This document shows, one piece after another, positions 25,901 to 34,643 of a stretch of DNA of 64,000 nt. The stretch spans positions 60,069,577-60,133,576 of the forward strand of contig NC_035448.2 in NCBI RefSeq assembly GCF_002127325.2, written 5' to 3'. The translations under genes and the position numbers were made by a program. The notes beneath the pieces were generated by a model, which was not told where the DNA came from, ran no database searches, and worked only from the letters and a program-made list of their open reading frames with translations. Source of the stretch: Helianthus annuus (Eukaryota; Streptophyta; Magnoliopsida; Asterales; Asteraceae). How positions within the stretch are numbered: the stretch's first letter is position 1; every line of letters starts with the position of its first letter.

Positions 25901-26151
25901 TTTTGATGCAGATTATAGGTGCTTTAATGCGTCCAAGAGAAAAGTCAAAGTCACGAAAGTACTGGAACTGGTATCATCACAACGTAGGACGAATTCTGAT
26001 AATACTGGCAGCTTTCAACGTCTTCTACGGCATCTATTTGGCAAACCTCGAAAGCGAATGGAACATTACTTATGGAATCTTTCTTGGTATACTTGTTCTT
26101 GTTGCTCTTAGTTTGGAGTTGAGGTTGTTAGACAAAGAAGACGATTGTTAG
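10495..26151 (+). CDS. Cytochrome b561 and DOMON domain-containing protein, four exons
   Basis: Exons 10495-10677, 11026-11431, 23008-23294 and 25912-26151 join to 1116 nt, 371 residues plus stop, with GT-AG introns in phases 0, 1 and 0. Residues 1-21 form a signal peptide ([21 protein letters not shown]). Residues about 45-195 are a DOMON domain ([24 protein letters not shown]). Residues 205-360 form the cytochrome b561 membrane core with the expected haem histidines H213 (RAHG), H246, H278 (DKHKA) and H314/H315 (YHHNVG), plus about five hydrophobic helices. Family members move electrons across membranes, with ascorbate as usual donor. The partner here is unknown. The pattern resembles Arabidopsis At3g07570-type proteins. 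I chose the ATG at 10495 over the upstream in-frame one because it starts the signal peptide and lies after the AG tract. The frame is intact despite introns of 348, 11576 and 2617 nt loaded with transposons. Confidence 0.9.
11451..11534. repeat. (AAT)n microsatellite in intron 2
   Basis: AAT units with two interruptions, beginning 20 nt after the intron 2 donor (GTTAGC at 11432). Confidence 0.9.
11585..12250. repeat. Roughly 65-bp host tandem duplication split by a solo LTR
   Basis: The phrase GTAAAGTTAGGCAAAAAGTA and its continuation through GGTTTAAAC occur at about 11600-11642 and again at about 12200-12242, each preceded by TTAGTCTTG or TCTTG. The second unit was interrupted by the LTR at 11661-12189. 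Confidence 0.8.
11661..12189 (-). mobile_element. Solo LTR (529 bp) with target duplication
   Basis: Read on the minus strand the element begins TGATGCGGGCCCAAG and ends TTACATCA, so it has TG...CA termini. It is flanked by TCTTG on both sides (11656-11660 and 12190-12194), an exact 5-bp target duplication. There is no internal region, so it is a solo LTR left by LTR-LTR recombination. I cannot assign the superfamily from the LTR alone. It lies in intron 2, antisense to the gene. Confidence 0.85.
12195..12884 (+). other. Intron 2 sequence, unremarkable
   Basis: AT-rich intronic DNA between the solo LTR and the three-LTR gypsy element. Several short TGTAACA/GTTACA-like phrases recur, but I see no element ends or genes. 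Confidence 0.5.
12885..13438 (-). repeat. LTR A, extra LTR abutting LTR B
   Basis: Nearly identical to LTR B and C; I find single-base differences only. It lacks about 7 nt at the outer end (TGATATG missing) and 3 nt at the inner end, where it joins LTR B without internal sequence. Confidence 0.9.
13439..14001 (-). repeat. LTR B, the 3' LTR of the gypsy element
   Basis: About 563 bp. It is preceded in element orientation by the purine tract AGGGGAGGA (14002-14010 on plus, reverse-complemented). It lacks one terminal nucleotide at the junction with LTR A. The pol frame runs about 35 codons into it. Confidence 0.92.
13896..18240 (-). pseudogene. gag-pol of the CRM-like gypsy element, broken twice
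   Basis: The first frame (18240 to about 15091) is 1049 residues: gag with the R-x3-T-W-x-K-x-K-K-L-L-R-E-K region, a CCHC knuckle ([14 protein letters not shown], about residue 290), aspartic protease ([12 protein letters not shown]), reverse transcriptase with [10 protein letters not shown], and RNase H ([14 protein letters not shown]). It ends at a frameshift near 15095. The zinc-binding and catalytic part of integrase continues in 15101-14601 (HHCC: HFGIEKT...[10 protein letters not shown] part: [16 protein letters not shown]). A TAA at 14601-14603 interrupts the HPQTDGQ region, and the rest (to 13896) carries the [12 protein letters not shown] region and the C-terminal tail. With the two breaks no full polyprotein can be made from this copy. 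Confidence 0.93.
14002..14037 (-). promoter_or_regulatory. Polypurine tract and upstream hairpin, inside pol
   Basis: On the minus strand AAGTTTG-AGGA-CAAACTT (14020-14037) forms a perfect 7-bp stem with a 4-nt loop. Eighteen nucleotides on, the purine tract AGGGGAGGA abuts the 3' LTR. The hairpin is also coding sequence (S-L-R-T-N). Purine tracts prime plus-strand DNA; the hairpin role is unknown. Confidence 0.75.
18287..18299 (-). promoter_or_regulatory. Primer-binding site, initiator-Met tRNA type
   Basis: On the minus strand TGGTATCAGAGCC starts two nucleotides after the end of the 5' LTR. It is the standard match to the 3' end of plant initiator methionine tRNA, used to prime minus-strand DNA. 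Confidence 0.9.
18302..18865 (-). repeat. LTR C, the 5' LTR of the gypsy element
   Basis: Complete 564-bp LTR with TGATAT and ATATCA ends on the element strand. It differs from LTR A at one position in the ACAAAYGGTT phrase. Near identity of LTRs means a recent insertion or recent gene conversion. Confidence 0.93.
18866..21219 (+). other. Intron 2 sequence with hAT-like scraps
   Basis: AT-rich intron. At about 20540-20840 there is a patch of GGTT(T/C)GGTT / AACCGAAC phrases starting near TAGAGGTGTCCAACGG, which looks like a decayed hAT end, but no second end is visible. Nothing else is supported. Confidence 0.45.
21220..21574. mobile_element. PIF/Harbinger-like (Tourist-type) MITE
   Basis: The ends are GGGGATACGGTGTGG and, reverse-complemented, GGGTATAAGGAGTGG (12 of 15 match). 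TAA flanks both sides (21217-21219 and 21575-21577), the three-base duplication typical of this superfamily. The 355-bp body contains the repeated phrases GTTTACC and AGTGTTTAA and no transposase. Confidence 0.7.
21690..21845 (+). mobile_element. Possible tRNA-derived SINE remnant
   Basis: A B-box-like GGATTCAAGTCC (about 21746) follows a weak A-box-like stretch by about 40 nt. The segment ends in a T-run near 21830-21845. No clear target duplication, so this is tentative. Confidence 0.3.
22334..22407. repeat. (ATT)n microsatellite in intron 2
   Basis: About 24 uninterrupted units, giving a poly-Asn frame on the minus strand that is not a gene. Confidence 0.96.
22898..22969. repeat. (TTA)n microsatellite 38 nt before exon 3
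   Basis: About 24 units ending 38 nt upstream of the exon 3 acceptor (AG at 23006-23007). It occupies the usual branch-point and polypyrimidine zone of an 11.6-kb intron. Confidence 0.96.
23339..23464 (-). mobile_element. tRNA-derived SINE in intron 3
   Basis: On the minus strand it starts TAGCGAATGGGGTGG (A-box-like), has GGGTTCAAGTCT (B-box-like) and ends GCCGTTC followed by a run of A. It is flanked by TTTTATCACATGC (23326-23338) and TTTTACCACATGT (23465-23477), an 11-of-13 target duplication. The same GTTTGCCGTTCAAAAAA tail recurs on the plus strand near 34165-34180, which suggests another copy fragment. Confidence 0.65.
23478..24392 (+). other. Intron 3 sequence with AACCG-rich hAT-like scrap
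   Basis: Between the SINE and the Helitron. The part at 24050-24235 is rich in ACCGAACC/GGTTCGGT phrases on both strands, like other hAT-type MITEs here, but I could not define its ends. Confidence 0.4.
24393..25550 (-). mobile_element. Non-autonomous Helitron in intron 3
   Basis: On the minus strand it begins TCTAAACTATATAATAAAAG, preceded by A. It ends with the hairpin CCCGTGTAATACACGGG, a short spacer and CTAG followed by T. These are the Helitron hallmarks (5' TC, 3' hairpin then CTRR, insertion between A and T). The 3' half contains about eight degenerate ~80-bp repeats around TATTACACGGG-TTGAATAAAT (24395-25020). A MITE is inserted at 25066-25348. No Rep/helicase is encoded. Confidence 0.72.
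25066..25348. mobile_element. Mutator-like MITE nested in the Helitron
   Basis: The termini are GAGTAAATTACGAT and, reverse-complemented, TAGTAAATTACGAT, continuing as roughly 50-bp inverted repeats. An exact 9-bp duplication TAATATCAA flanks it (25057-25065 and 25349-25357). The ends resemble those of the element at 7356-7921 (GATAAATTTACGA), so both may belong to one family. Confidence 0.8.
25624..25797. mobile_element. hAT-like MITE fragment in intron 3
   Basis: The right end reverse-complements to TAGGGGTGTGCATGGG, a common hAT-type terminus, and the left end begins TAGGCTAAATACACGG. The body is made of AACCG/CGGTT phrases on both strands. Flanking bases (TTTTTAGC against TTTATTAGC) resemble but do not equal an 8-bp duplication. 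Confidence 0.45.
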
Positions 26152-26275
26152 AGTATTTATGTAACAATGATGATCAAATCATAATCTCTTTTCTTAAGCT
26201 TAATTACTACTTAGATGTGTATCTAAGTTATAAATGATGTAAGTAAGTATTGTTTTAATATGATTCTGATTCATG

Positions 26276-26650
26276 CACTACTAGAAAAAAGACCTTAAAT
26301 AAAACAAGAACAATGACACACACTAATCTTATGACACGTAAACGCGTGTGTCATAAAAAAATATCATCGTTGGTAAAATCTGAATATTTTATGACACCTA
26401 TATTTGTGTGTCATCGTTTAAATGTCATTTAAAAAAAACAACACACATTTAAATATGTGTGTCATCGTTGTGTATCATCTTATAATTTTATGACACTATA
26501 TTTGTGTGTCATCGTTTAACTATGATAAAAAATCATATTGAAATATGTGTGTCATCGTTGTGTGTCATTGTATAGTTTTTATGACACTATATTTGTGTGT
26601 CATCGTTTAAAAATCATATTGAAATATGTGTGTTATCATTCTGTGTTATC
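26276..26650. mobile_element. CACTA (En/Spm) terminus, truncated
   Basis: It starts CACTACTAGAAAAAAG, the classic CACTA end, 124 nt after the cytochrome b561 stop codon. Subterminal repeats follow: about four degenerate units with TGTGTGTCATCGTT and TATGACACTATATTTG. No matching inverted end (CTAGTAGTG) appears downstream, so it is one end of a truncated element. It probably lies in or next to the gene's 3' UTR. Confidence 0.72.
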
Positions 26651-27118
26651 TTATAAATTTATGGGGTATCCAAAACCCGAACCCAATATCACCCGACCCA
26701 AAAAACTATCATACCTGAATTACCTGAACCCAATGAAAGGGTGAAACCATAACCCGATTGAATTTAATCAATGGATATAATTTTGGTGTTTTGGGTTCAC
26801 CCGAAAAACCTGATAGACTATTAGAAGCATTTCAAATCCCGATATATTCATATGAAAAAAGTTTACGACTGAACTCATATTGGTCTCACAATGATCCACT
26901 ATTTACGGTAGAGTTTATAAGCTCATTTAGTTATCATGAGTTAAACAAGTAGAACTTGCTAATCGAGAAAAAGTATGATGGTACAAAAATTTTTCAATTG
27001 GAGTTTAACTAATTTTAGAACATACATACATTTTTTAAAGGTTATTAGGCATATGCTTTTTGTGTAGGCTTGTGTGTATATGTTAATATAAACTTCACGT
27101 GTTTGTTTTATGTATATA
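26651..27118. other. Downstream flank of the cytochrome b561 gene
   Basis: It opens with an ACCCGAACCC/ACCCGACCC patch like those of hAT-type MITEs. A 64-codon frame at 26758-26952 has no recognisable domain, and I do not call it a gene. Confidence 0.4.
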
Positions 27119-27621
27119 CTAGATTATTACCCCGTGTATTACACGGGTTGAAAGAAATGTAATTTTACATACTAAATAATAAACCAATATGCCTTTAAAA
27201 ACCTCATTTATTATACGGGTTAAATAAATTTAATATTTATTAAATAATAAAAATATTATATTTTTAAAAACCTCGTGTGTATTGTAATTTATATACCAAA
27301 TAATAACAAGGTTAAATCTTTAAAAACTCTATGTATCACACAAGTTAAATAAATGTAATTTTAGATTAATAGTATATTAAATAAATATAATTTTGGATTA
27401 TTGGTGTATTAAATAAATATAGTTTTGGATAAAGTCTTATATATAAATTTTAAGTAATCAATATATTTAATAAATAATAAAAATACTAATAATAGTAAAA
27501 AATCTAATTTATATACTAAATAATATAATAAATATAAAAGAAAGTCGGAAAACCCAAAAAATTGGTGCCTCCAATGAATGACACGTGTCACATATTGATT
27601 TCTTTAATTATATAGTATAGA
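27119..27621 (-). mobile_element. Non-autonomous Helitron, second copy
   Basis: On the minus strand it starts TCTATACTATATAATTAAAG after A. It ends with the hairpin CCCGTGTAATACACGGG, then GTAATAATCTAG and T. It is 503 bp long and shares its ends and internal repeats with the Helitron at 24393-25550. No protein is encoded. Confidence 0.72.
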
Positions 27622-27929
27622 TATAGATATAGATGTTCACATCATCGGTTGTTTCAATCGATAACATAATTTGTTTAAATCATGGATCGATAACCAACGC
27701 TACAAATGTGACAAACAACACTACAAAAAGGGAGGTGGATATGAAATACCAGGTATAAAGTTAACCGAATAGACTATAAAGAAATTGAATTAAAGTAGAG
27801 TATATGGTCTAAATATGGAGTAAAGTGAAATAACAAAGTAAAATGTACATGGTCTAAATATGGAAGAATGAAATAAGTCGTTTTATACTTAAGATTTATG
27901 AATATAAAAAACTCACTGAAATTAAACTA

Positions 27930-28195
27930 ATAATATTTATCCATAAGATATTAAACTAATAATATTTAGTAGCAGGGTTATCTATAATATAAGATATTAA
28001 ACTAAATAATATTTAGTAGGATGATTATCTATAATTAATTAGAAAAGATTAAACTAAAATAATAATAATATTTAGTAGGATGATTATCTATAATTAATTA
28101 GAAAAGATTAAACTAAAATAATAATTATCTGTAAGAGATGGCCTAATATAATGACAAGTGTCGCTAAACTGGTTTCTTTTGTTATATAGTATAGA
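27930..28195 (-). mobile_element. Helitron fragment, 5' part only
   Basis: The right edge reverse-complements to TCTATACTATATAACAAAAG, the same 5' end as the other copies, with T following on plus. Body phrases (ATTATCTATAATTAATTAG) match 25430-25500 and are themselves duplicated. The 3' hairpin is absent, so the copy is truncated or rearranged. Confidence 0.55.
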
Positions 28196-28251
28196 TTCAT
28201 GTTATAGCATGTGTATTATGTTTGTCTATGTCTATTGTTGGTGAAATTGAA

Positions 28252-28371
28252 GAGCAGAGAAAACAAAAATAATATGAATTCAACTTGGATTAGACAAAGA
28301 GTTATGTGTTCGAGCAGAGAAAATAAAAATAATATGAATGCAACTTGGATTAGACAAAGAGTCGTGTGTTC
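28252..28371. repeat. 60-bp tandem duplication
   Basis: Units start at 28252 and 28312 (GAGCAGAGAAAA/GAGCAGAGAAAATA) and are nearly identical. They give an open frame with a repeated peptide by chance. Confidence 0.85.
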
Positions 28372-28616
28372 ACCATCAAAACAAACTATTTGATAGTACT
28401 CTTAAAATTTTGAACATATTAAACTTTGCCTTTTCAAGAGTTAAATTTGTGAAGATTTTCAGGAATTAGATTTGTGAAGATGAACTGAGGAAAAAAAATA
28501 TTTCCCGTACCAGAAAACTTCGATAAAGAATTAGATTTGTGATATAATAATTGTTTTACAAAATTATCAACAGAATATTCGTAATTATCATCTAAAAATT
28601 ATAACTGGCTTATCTC

Positions 28617-29438
28617 TAGTGGTGCATAAATCGGATTTTTTTAAAAACCGGTTCCGGGTATGGAACCGGGTTCGGGTATGATCGGGTTTTTTTAAAAACT
28701 GGGTCGGGTCCGGGTCCGGGTTTTCTACAAAAAAAATGTATACCCTATATACCCGGGTTCAGGTAGGGTTCAGGTCGGGTTTTATAAAACCCGGGTATTA
28801 TAATACCCTATTTCCGGGTTCGGGTATTCATCTGGTAGGGTTCGGGTATGCATCGGGTTGGGAAAAACCCGCACCGGGTATTAAAAAAACCCGACCGGGT
28901 ATTAATGCTTCTTTATATGTTTTAGTGGATGGTGCCTATTGAAATTTTAATGACATTTCTAAATCTAAATTCGATTCTTATTTTTTTTGTAGTTGCTTAT
29001 CGATCAAATGTAGACGACATTAATAAAATAAGCACAATAACGTATTATATTTGGCACGATCCATTTAAAAAAAAGCGTCAAAACGTAAACAAACTTGAAT
29101 TTATGCCGAAACATACATAAAAATAAGCACGTAAACTCGAGGGTAGCTATATAACCGGGTATAAAAAAACCCAGTTCCGGGTATTTATAAAACCCGGTTC
29201 CGGGTATTTATAGAAACCGGTTCCGGGTAATTATAAAAACCGGGTTCCGGGTATAAACCAGGTATAAAAAAACCCGGTTCCGGGTTCGGGTTTTAGATCA
29301 AATATGAATACCCGGTCCCTACCCTATGGGTAGGGTCGGGTTCAGGTTCGGGTATTGAAAACCCGGTTTTTATAATACCCGGTTCCGGGTTTTTTTTCCG
29401 GATCCGGGTCCAAGTTCGGGTTTTTTTATGCACCACTA
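28617..29438. mobile_element. hAT-like non-autonomous element with CCGGGT minisatellite
   Basis: The ends are TAGTGGTGCATAAA on both strands (28617 onward, and reverse-complemented to 29438). The two arms consist of irregular GGTTCCGGGTA and ACCCGG phrases that are inverted relative to each other, around a central unrelated spacer of about 270 bp. I could not find an 8-bp duplication. No transposase. Confidence 0.6.
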
Positions 29439-29732
29439 ACAACTCAAAAACATATGTCTTTACATATTGACAATGTAAAACAAATATTCAGCCCATATGT
29501 TTGATATTACAAAACCAAATAATCGGCCCATGTGTTTTGATATAAAATATAAATAATCGGCCTACTAATGGTAATAATAGTAAAACCGGCCCAATACACT
29601 ATATCTTATTTTGAAAATCGAGCTTGCGCTCCTAGATCACCTAACTTGATTAATTATATATATATATATGGAATCCATTAAGTCTAACTGTTTTTCAAAT
29701 CATTCTCCATCATTAGATCTTGCTTTGCTGAG

Positions 29733-31035
29733 ATGAAATCCCAGCCACTTAAACTCACAATTTTAACTGTTGTAGTGTCAGTTTTAGGCATTTTTGCAGT
29801 TATCGGATGGTTTCTTTCCCATCCCCACTCTCCCGTGATTTCAGGCATCAGTTTCTCCTCCACACCCATAAAACTTCTTCTATGTTCAATTATCATTCCA
29901 ACTTCGGTATCATTCATTCTCATTCGCTTATCTCTTGGCGGTATATTTTTTTACAATGATGAAGATCACGAAAAAGAGAAGTTTAGGAGCTCACATTGTT
30001 TTTGGCTTTATCTACCTGCAGATTCATCTTCTTTTCCTTCAAACATTCTTTATCAGGTTTGTTTTATTTGTGTTTGTTACAAATGAACCCAATTTCGTTG
30101 TGGGTTTTGTTAGTTTTCTTGAATCTAGACCATCGAGATAAGAATGTTGTGATGGGTTTTGTTTTTCAAGAATTATCTCACTGATACATATGATTAATGT
30201 TGTGAATTTTTATACAGATTGGTTTCTTGTAGTGGGTTTTGGTGATTAAGCACAAAAGTTTCAACTTTTAAGTATGTTGAAGTTGATATATTTATTGTTG
30301 AAATTAACATTGTGTATTGTATAATCTACAATTTAGGTGGGATTTGTTAGTAATGACGATGCTTGTAAAATGTAAAGGGTTGAGTTTTTGCTTGAATATG
30401 CTTACGGATGATTAACCCAAACCCTTTGAATGTTTCGCAACACAATTCGGCTATAAATAGCAGTGCCCCATTTCTCGCGTTGATTGCGAATAAAGAAATG
30501 GTGCTTTACCCTATTCATTTTATAGCTCAAGAAGCAACAAATTCTGACGAGACAGAAATTCCGTGTGCAAAATCGAAAATTGAAGTGCCTCTTAACAAAT
30601 GGGTTCACATTGGTTGTGAGAAATACAATTAGCAAGCTTCAAGAAGTCTTATTGAGTCATAGTATATTTGTGCTTGTATTGTTGATAAAGTCAATAGTTT
30701 AATCTCTTTAATTGTTGTTGGGTTTAAATAAGGATTCTACGGATATTATGCGACTTTACATTAATGGCGAGATTAGGGGAGAGATGTATGCAACGTGCAC
30801 TTCTGACAGTTTGAAAAACATTTCTTTATTTGGGGCTGATGAAGATGATCTGGTTGAGGGTTACGCCGTTGTCGCAGTAATAATGCTCGGATTACCTTTC
30901 TGCCCTTTGTTTTCATAGTTATTGTTGTTGTTTTACGTTGTTAGGACCCTCCAATGCAACTACACATAAGATGGTTTGAATGGCACTCGTATCGAAGAAG
31001 ATACCGATGGTGCGTGGATTGTCATTGGTGTCAAG
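29733..31035 (+). pseudogene. Broken N-terminal part of an SH2-domain protein gene (SHA/SHB-like)
   Basis: Four exon-like pieces match the concanavalin/LamG-like N-terminal region that I recall from plant STAT-type SH2 proteins (Arabidopsis SHA and SHB). Piece a ends at 30056 with CFWLYLPADSSSFPSNILYQ. Piece b, about 30469-30630, has SAPFLALIANKEMVLYP and KWVHIGCE. Piece c, 30733-30876, has IMRLYINGEIRGE and LKNISLFGADEDD. Piece d, 30945-31035, has DPPMQL, then EEDTDGAWIVIGVK in another frame. Signs of decay: no AG acceptor before piece b, no GT donor after it, and a one-base frameshift in piece d. The SH2 domain itself is not seen. The hydrophobic start at 29733 is not typical of the family and may not be its real N terminus. 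Family members are thought to act in nuclear signalling. This copy is probably dead. Confidence 0.55.
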
Positions 31036-31079
31036 GTAAGTTCTAACTTCAGATACATTCTATGTTTTCAGTATTTTTA

Positions 31080-31300
31080 AAGGAGTTTAAGTTGGTGAAG
31101 TGGTCTTCTTTGCCTTTACTTATTTGCTCTGCCTCCACCGAAAGTAAATACCCCAAGTTCGATCCTTGGTCCTAATTTTTGCTTTCTATTTTCTTTATTT
31201 TGTGTACACGTCATGGGCTAGCTCCATGGTGTTTACTTCAGTGATACAATTTCAACTGAATGTAAAACAACAAAGACTGCAATGGTAATTATCTAATTTG
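31080..31300 (+). mobile_element. Possible SINE remnant
   Basis: AGTTGGTGAAGTGG (A-box-like, about 31087) is followed about 60 nt on by AAGTTCGATCCTTGG (B-box-like). No target duplication or clean tail, so this is tentative. Confidence 0.3.
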
Positions 31301-31442
31301 TTACAGACTAATTTTGTAAGCTGGAAATTATTCTGAATCATGATCGATAAAACTTTTGTATATAGAATGTTAGGTGACAAAACCTCGAGGTATTTACAAG
31401 AGAATAAATGATACGATAAATATGATTAAATGTGTGATCTAA

Positions 31443-31753
31443 GACCGTGGGGTATGGTGGGGCGTGGGTTGGGGGCATGGTGCGACACGTGGACTATGGG
31501 ACACCCAAGACCAAAAGCCAATTTCAAAGGGGTATGGTGGGGCGTGGGTTGGGTGGCGTGGAAAAAAAGTCAATTTCAAGGGGCTAGGGCTCTTGGCCAA
31601 TGACGTTCCGCCATGTCATGTGGTAGCCCCGCCCCATGCTCGGCCTTAAACTCCCGCCCAAGCGGCCACGCCCAAACCCAAGCCCACCCGGGGTGGTGAC
31701 TTGGGCGTTTCTCTCCAACCCACGCCCCAACCCCCGCCCCATACCCCATAGTC
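31443..31753. mobile_element. GC-rich PIF/Harbinger-like MITE
   Basis: The left end is GACCGTGGGGTATGG and the right end, reverse-complemented, GACTATGGGGTATGG. TAA flanks both sides (31440-31442 and 31754-31756). The body repeats GTGGGGCGTGGGTTGGG and is far richer in G+C than the surroundings. Confidence 0.65.
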
Positions 31754-31756
31754 TAA

Positions 31757-34643
31757 TAAAATAAAGGCAACTACAAATTGAAAATGTGTATGAAGTTTAC
31801 CATTAATGGCGTCTATTGGGTGGCTGTTTAATCATGTGTTATATTAATGGCTGATAATCATATTTTATAGTTGATAATGTCTGTACCTGGCTTCTTTTCA
31901 GATACTATGTTCTATATATGTATTTGATTTATTTTTGGTATCCATATGTATGAGGTTTTGTGCCACAAACAAATGGAACAGGTGGTGGAGGAGGGTACTA
32001 GTGGTGGGTGGAGGAGCTGTAGGTTAATTTGCAGTTCGCTGGCTATGCAGTTACAACTACATGTTAAAGTGAAAACATAGACCGTCTTTTGGCAGTTGGT
32101 GCTGAATAGGAACTCGACTACATATAAGAGGTGATTTAACTTTTAAACGCATCTTGTCCGATTAAATTATGTATTAAGTTACATGATGATTAGTGTTTTT
32201 GGGAAGAATGTTTGGTCTTCAATATCATTTCTTAATCTATTTGAGGTTTAGATTTTTGAGTAATTTTGTATTGGATATTAATGCAGCGGACCATGTGTAT
32301 CATACAAGCTTTGTAAGCAAGTTCTATTTTGAAATGTCAAGGTAAATAAACGTTGTTCATTGCCCAAATTGGAAAAATTAGGAGCCGTCGGCCACTGGTG
32401 TTCACCGCCACTACCACGGTTGACGATTGCGAGAAGTGGGCACCGCCATTCGACCATAGTCTGGAAATTCGTTCGCTTGGCTTGGAGCATAGTCAATCTA
32501 TCTCACTCTCGGTAATCGGTTTTGTTTCTCAAAGCCCTAATTAGAGACTTTGTTAGGTGTCTGTGTTGTTTTGATGATATCTTTATATTTTCGATACCGG
32601 TTTAGGGTTACACGACTGAATTTCTTAAGTTACAGTTTGCTTGGTATGTCTCTGTTTTGAATTTGTTGGCCATTATGGAAATCGATGGGATGTGTATAGA
32701 ATTTAGGCCTGTTGTATAACTTACATTATGCCTGTTATAGTTCCGGTCATGTTCTTGTGCTTCCAGGGCTTTCTGAATCATAACAAGTTGTCTGTGATGC
32801 CGCCAAGATCCATGGCGTTTTTTATCTTCAATTCACCCAGTGCAAGAATTGTAAGTGTAAACTAATTTTCACTCCTATTGCATCGTTTCTTGATTTATCG
32901 TCTACTTCACTTCACTGATTGTTGGTCTGAAGTGTTTTATTTGTGAGATGAAGGCTACTGAGCATCCCGGTGCCGCCGTCGATGAAGATGTTCAATCTGT
33001 GGTTATCGCCAGATTGGTGGGAAGAACTTAACGAATCAAGGAACTCAAAAATTGGCGAATTCCGTACAATTGGCCTCACTCCTTAGTCCTCACTGTTGAC
33101 TTTTGTGGATTCTCTCGAGGTATGTGACTATTGCTATTCATGTTCACTTCTCGTTGCGAATTTGCTACTTCAAGTCAACTGAATTATAGCACCTGTCAGA
33201 GAAATTAACTCACGTTTTAGTAGTTAAAACTGAAATTTAACATTAGATGTTTGTAACAGTTTTGGGATAACTGACTTTAGTTAGCAGTTATCGGTTTTTT
33301 TTAACTGGCTCACCAATCAGCGGCGTGGGTAAGTGGGGATGTGTATAATTGCTTAAACAGTGGCGCTAATGAAGTTATAAATCAATCTATATATATGATC
33401 ATTCTTCTATGAAGTATTTTGTGCAGTCTTGGTTCTCGATATTTAGAACTTGGGTAGTAAATTTAGAATCATGGGCAAATTTTTTAATAGTACGTGCAAA
33501 TTGTGTAGACAAATTGATTTAGTTTGCATATTATAACATACCTTGTCCTTTAAGTCGTATAATCTTTTTAGCTAACCCGTTTTAAACGGGAAGACGGGCT
33601 GGCATTTTGTAAATGGCTTGACCGGTTGTAATTGAGCCGTAATCAAATTGTAAACATATTAAATGGACAGACAAGTTGTAATAAAATGGGTTGTAAACGG
33701 GTTGACAAGTCATTTTACTTAATTGTTATAAAGAGGTCATCTCATGCACGATCTTTTTAATTTAACAGGTCCACCTGAATACGATATGGTGCTTAAAGTT
33801 GTGTCAAAATCTCATTATTTCCGTGTCATGATTAAGGTTGTATCACTAATTGTCATCTCTGTCTATGTTTAATTTAGAATTTTGTTTCAATTTGTGCAGG
33901 CTTTTGAGGGAGGTATTGTGTGTGTCAACCGTTCACATCCATGCTTCTCTCAAGCTCCATGGGGTTGGAAAAAGCATAGCGATTTTGGCTGTGAACTTTG
34001 AGAATGGTAATAATTTATATTTATAACATTTGTCTAAATTATTTTAATATAGTCGAGTAATGTATCATTGTTAGGCGAAATATGGGTGACGTGTATAATG
34101 TACCGGTCTAGTGTCTTGCTTAACCAAGCATTTGTGTATAATTTGGTGATGATTAAAATGTCGTTTGCCGTTCAAAAAAAATATTTATAACATTTATCTA
34201 AATTATTGGAATGTTGTAACTTATATATCTATTTGTTTCCAGGGAACTTGAGAATTACTTGAGCGTGAAGAAGCCTTGGGGTTGGTATACACCTCCATCT
34301 TCTATGTTTTATGATGACAAAATGTCAATGCACCAAACCATTTGGTACGTGTAATATGTAAAAGTCAAACTCCGCAAAGACAAAAAGTGTATATGTCATT
34401 ATGACATTAAAATACCTGTCCACCGGACGGGTATTAAACTAGTTAAAATAAGATCAACTTAATCGACAAGATAATCCAATATCACTACGGACATTGATAA
34501 CACTTGAATTACCAATATCTGTGTGTACATAAGTCTTGTATGACATATATATACTGTGACTCATGTGAGTACATATATGAATAAGCATATTAGTATGTTT
34601 TACGCATGGTACATATATATACAACCACATATGAATGGATATA
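31757..34643 (+). other. Exon-like scraps of unknown identity
   Basis: Several stretches are bounded by plausible splice signals but do not join into a long frame. Examples are 32353-32513 (ending before GTAATC), a piece after CTTCCAG near 32766 ending at GTAAGTG near 32850, one after TTTAACAG near 33768 (PPEYDMVLKVVSKSHYFR), and pieces after GTGCAG near 33900 and TTTCCAG near 34240. They may be the far part of the decayed SH2-type locus or another gene fragment. I recognise no domain. At 33570-33720 lies a GGGTTGTAAACGGGTT patch of hAT-like type. Confidence 0.3.

Noticed and set aside
26290..26650. Regular repeats that might look like a CRISPR array
   Set aside because: The units are degenerate, lack distinct spacers, and start from a CACTA terminus in a plant genome. 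They are transposon subterminal repeats.
29684..29923. 79-codon minus-strand frame over the SH2-type locus
   Set aside because: It overlaps the plus-strand frame that carries the family-like residues and has no domain of its own.
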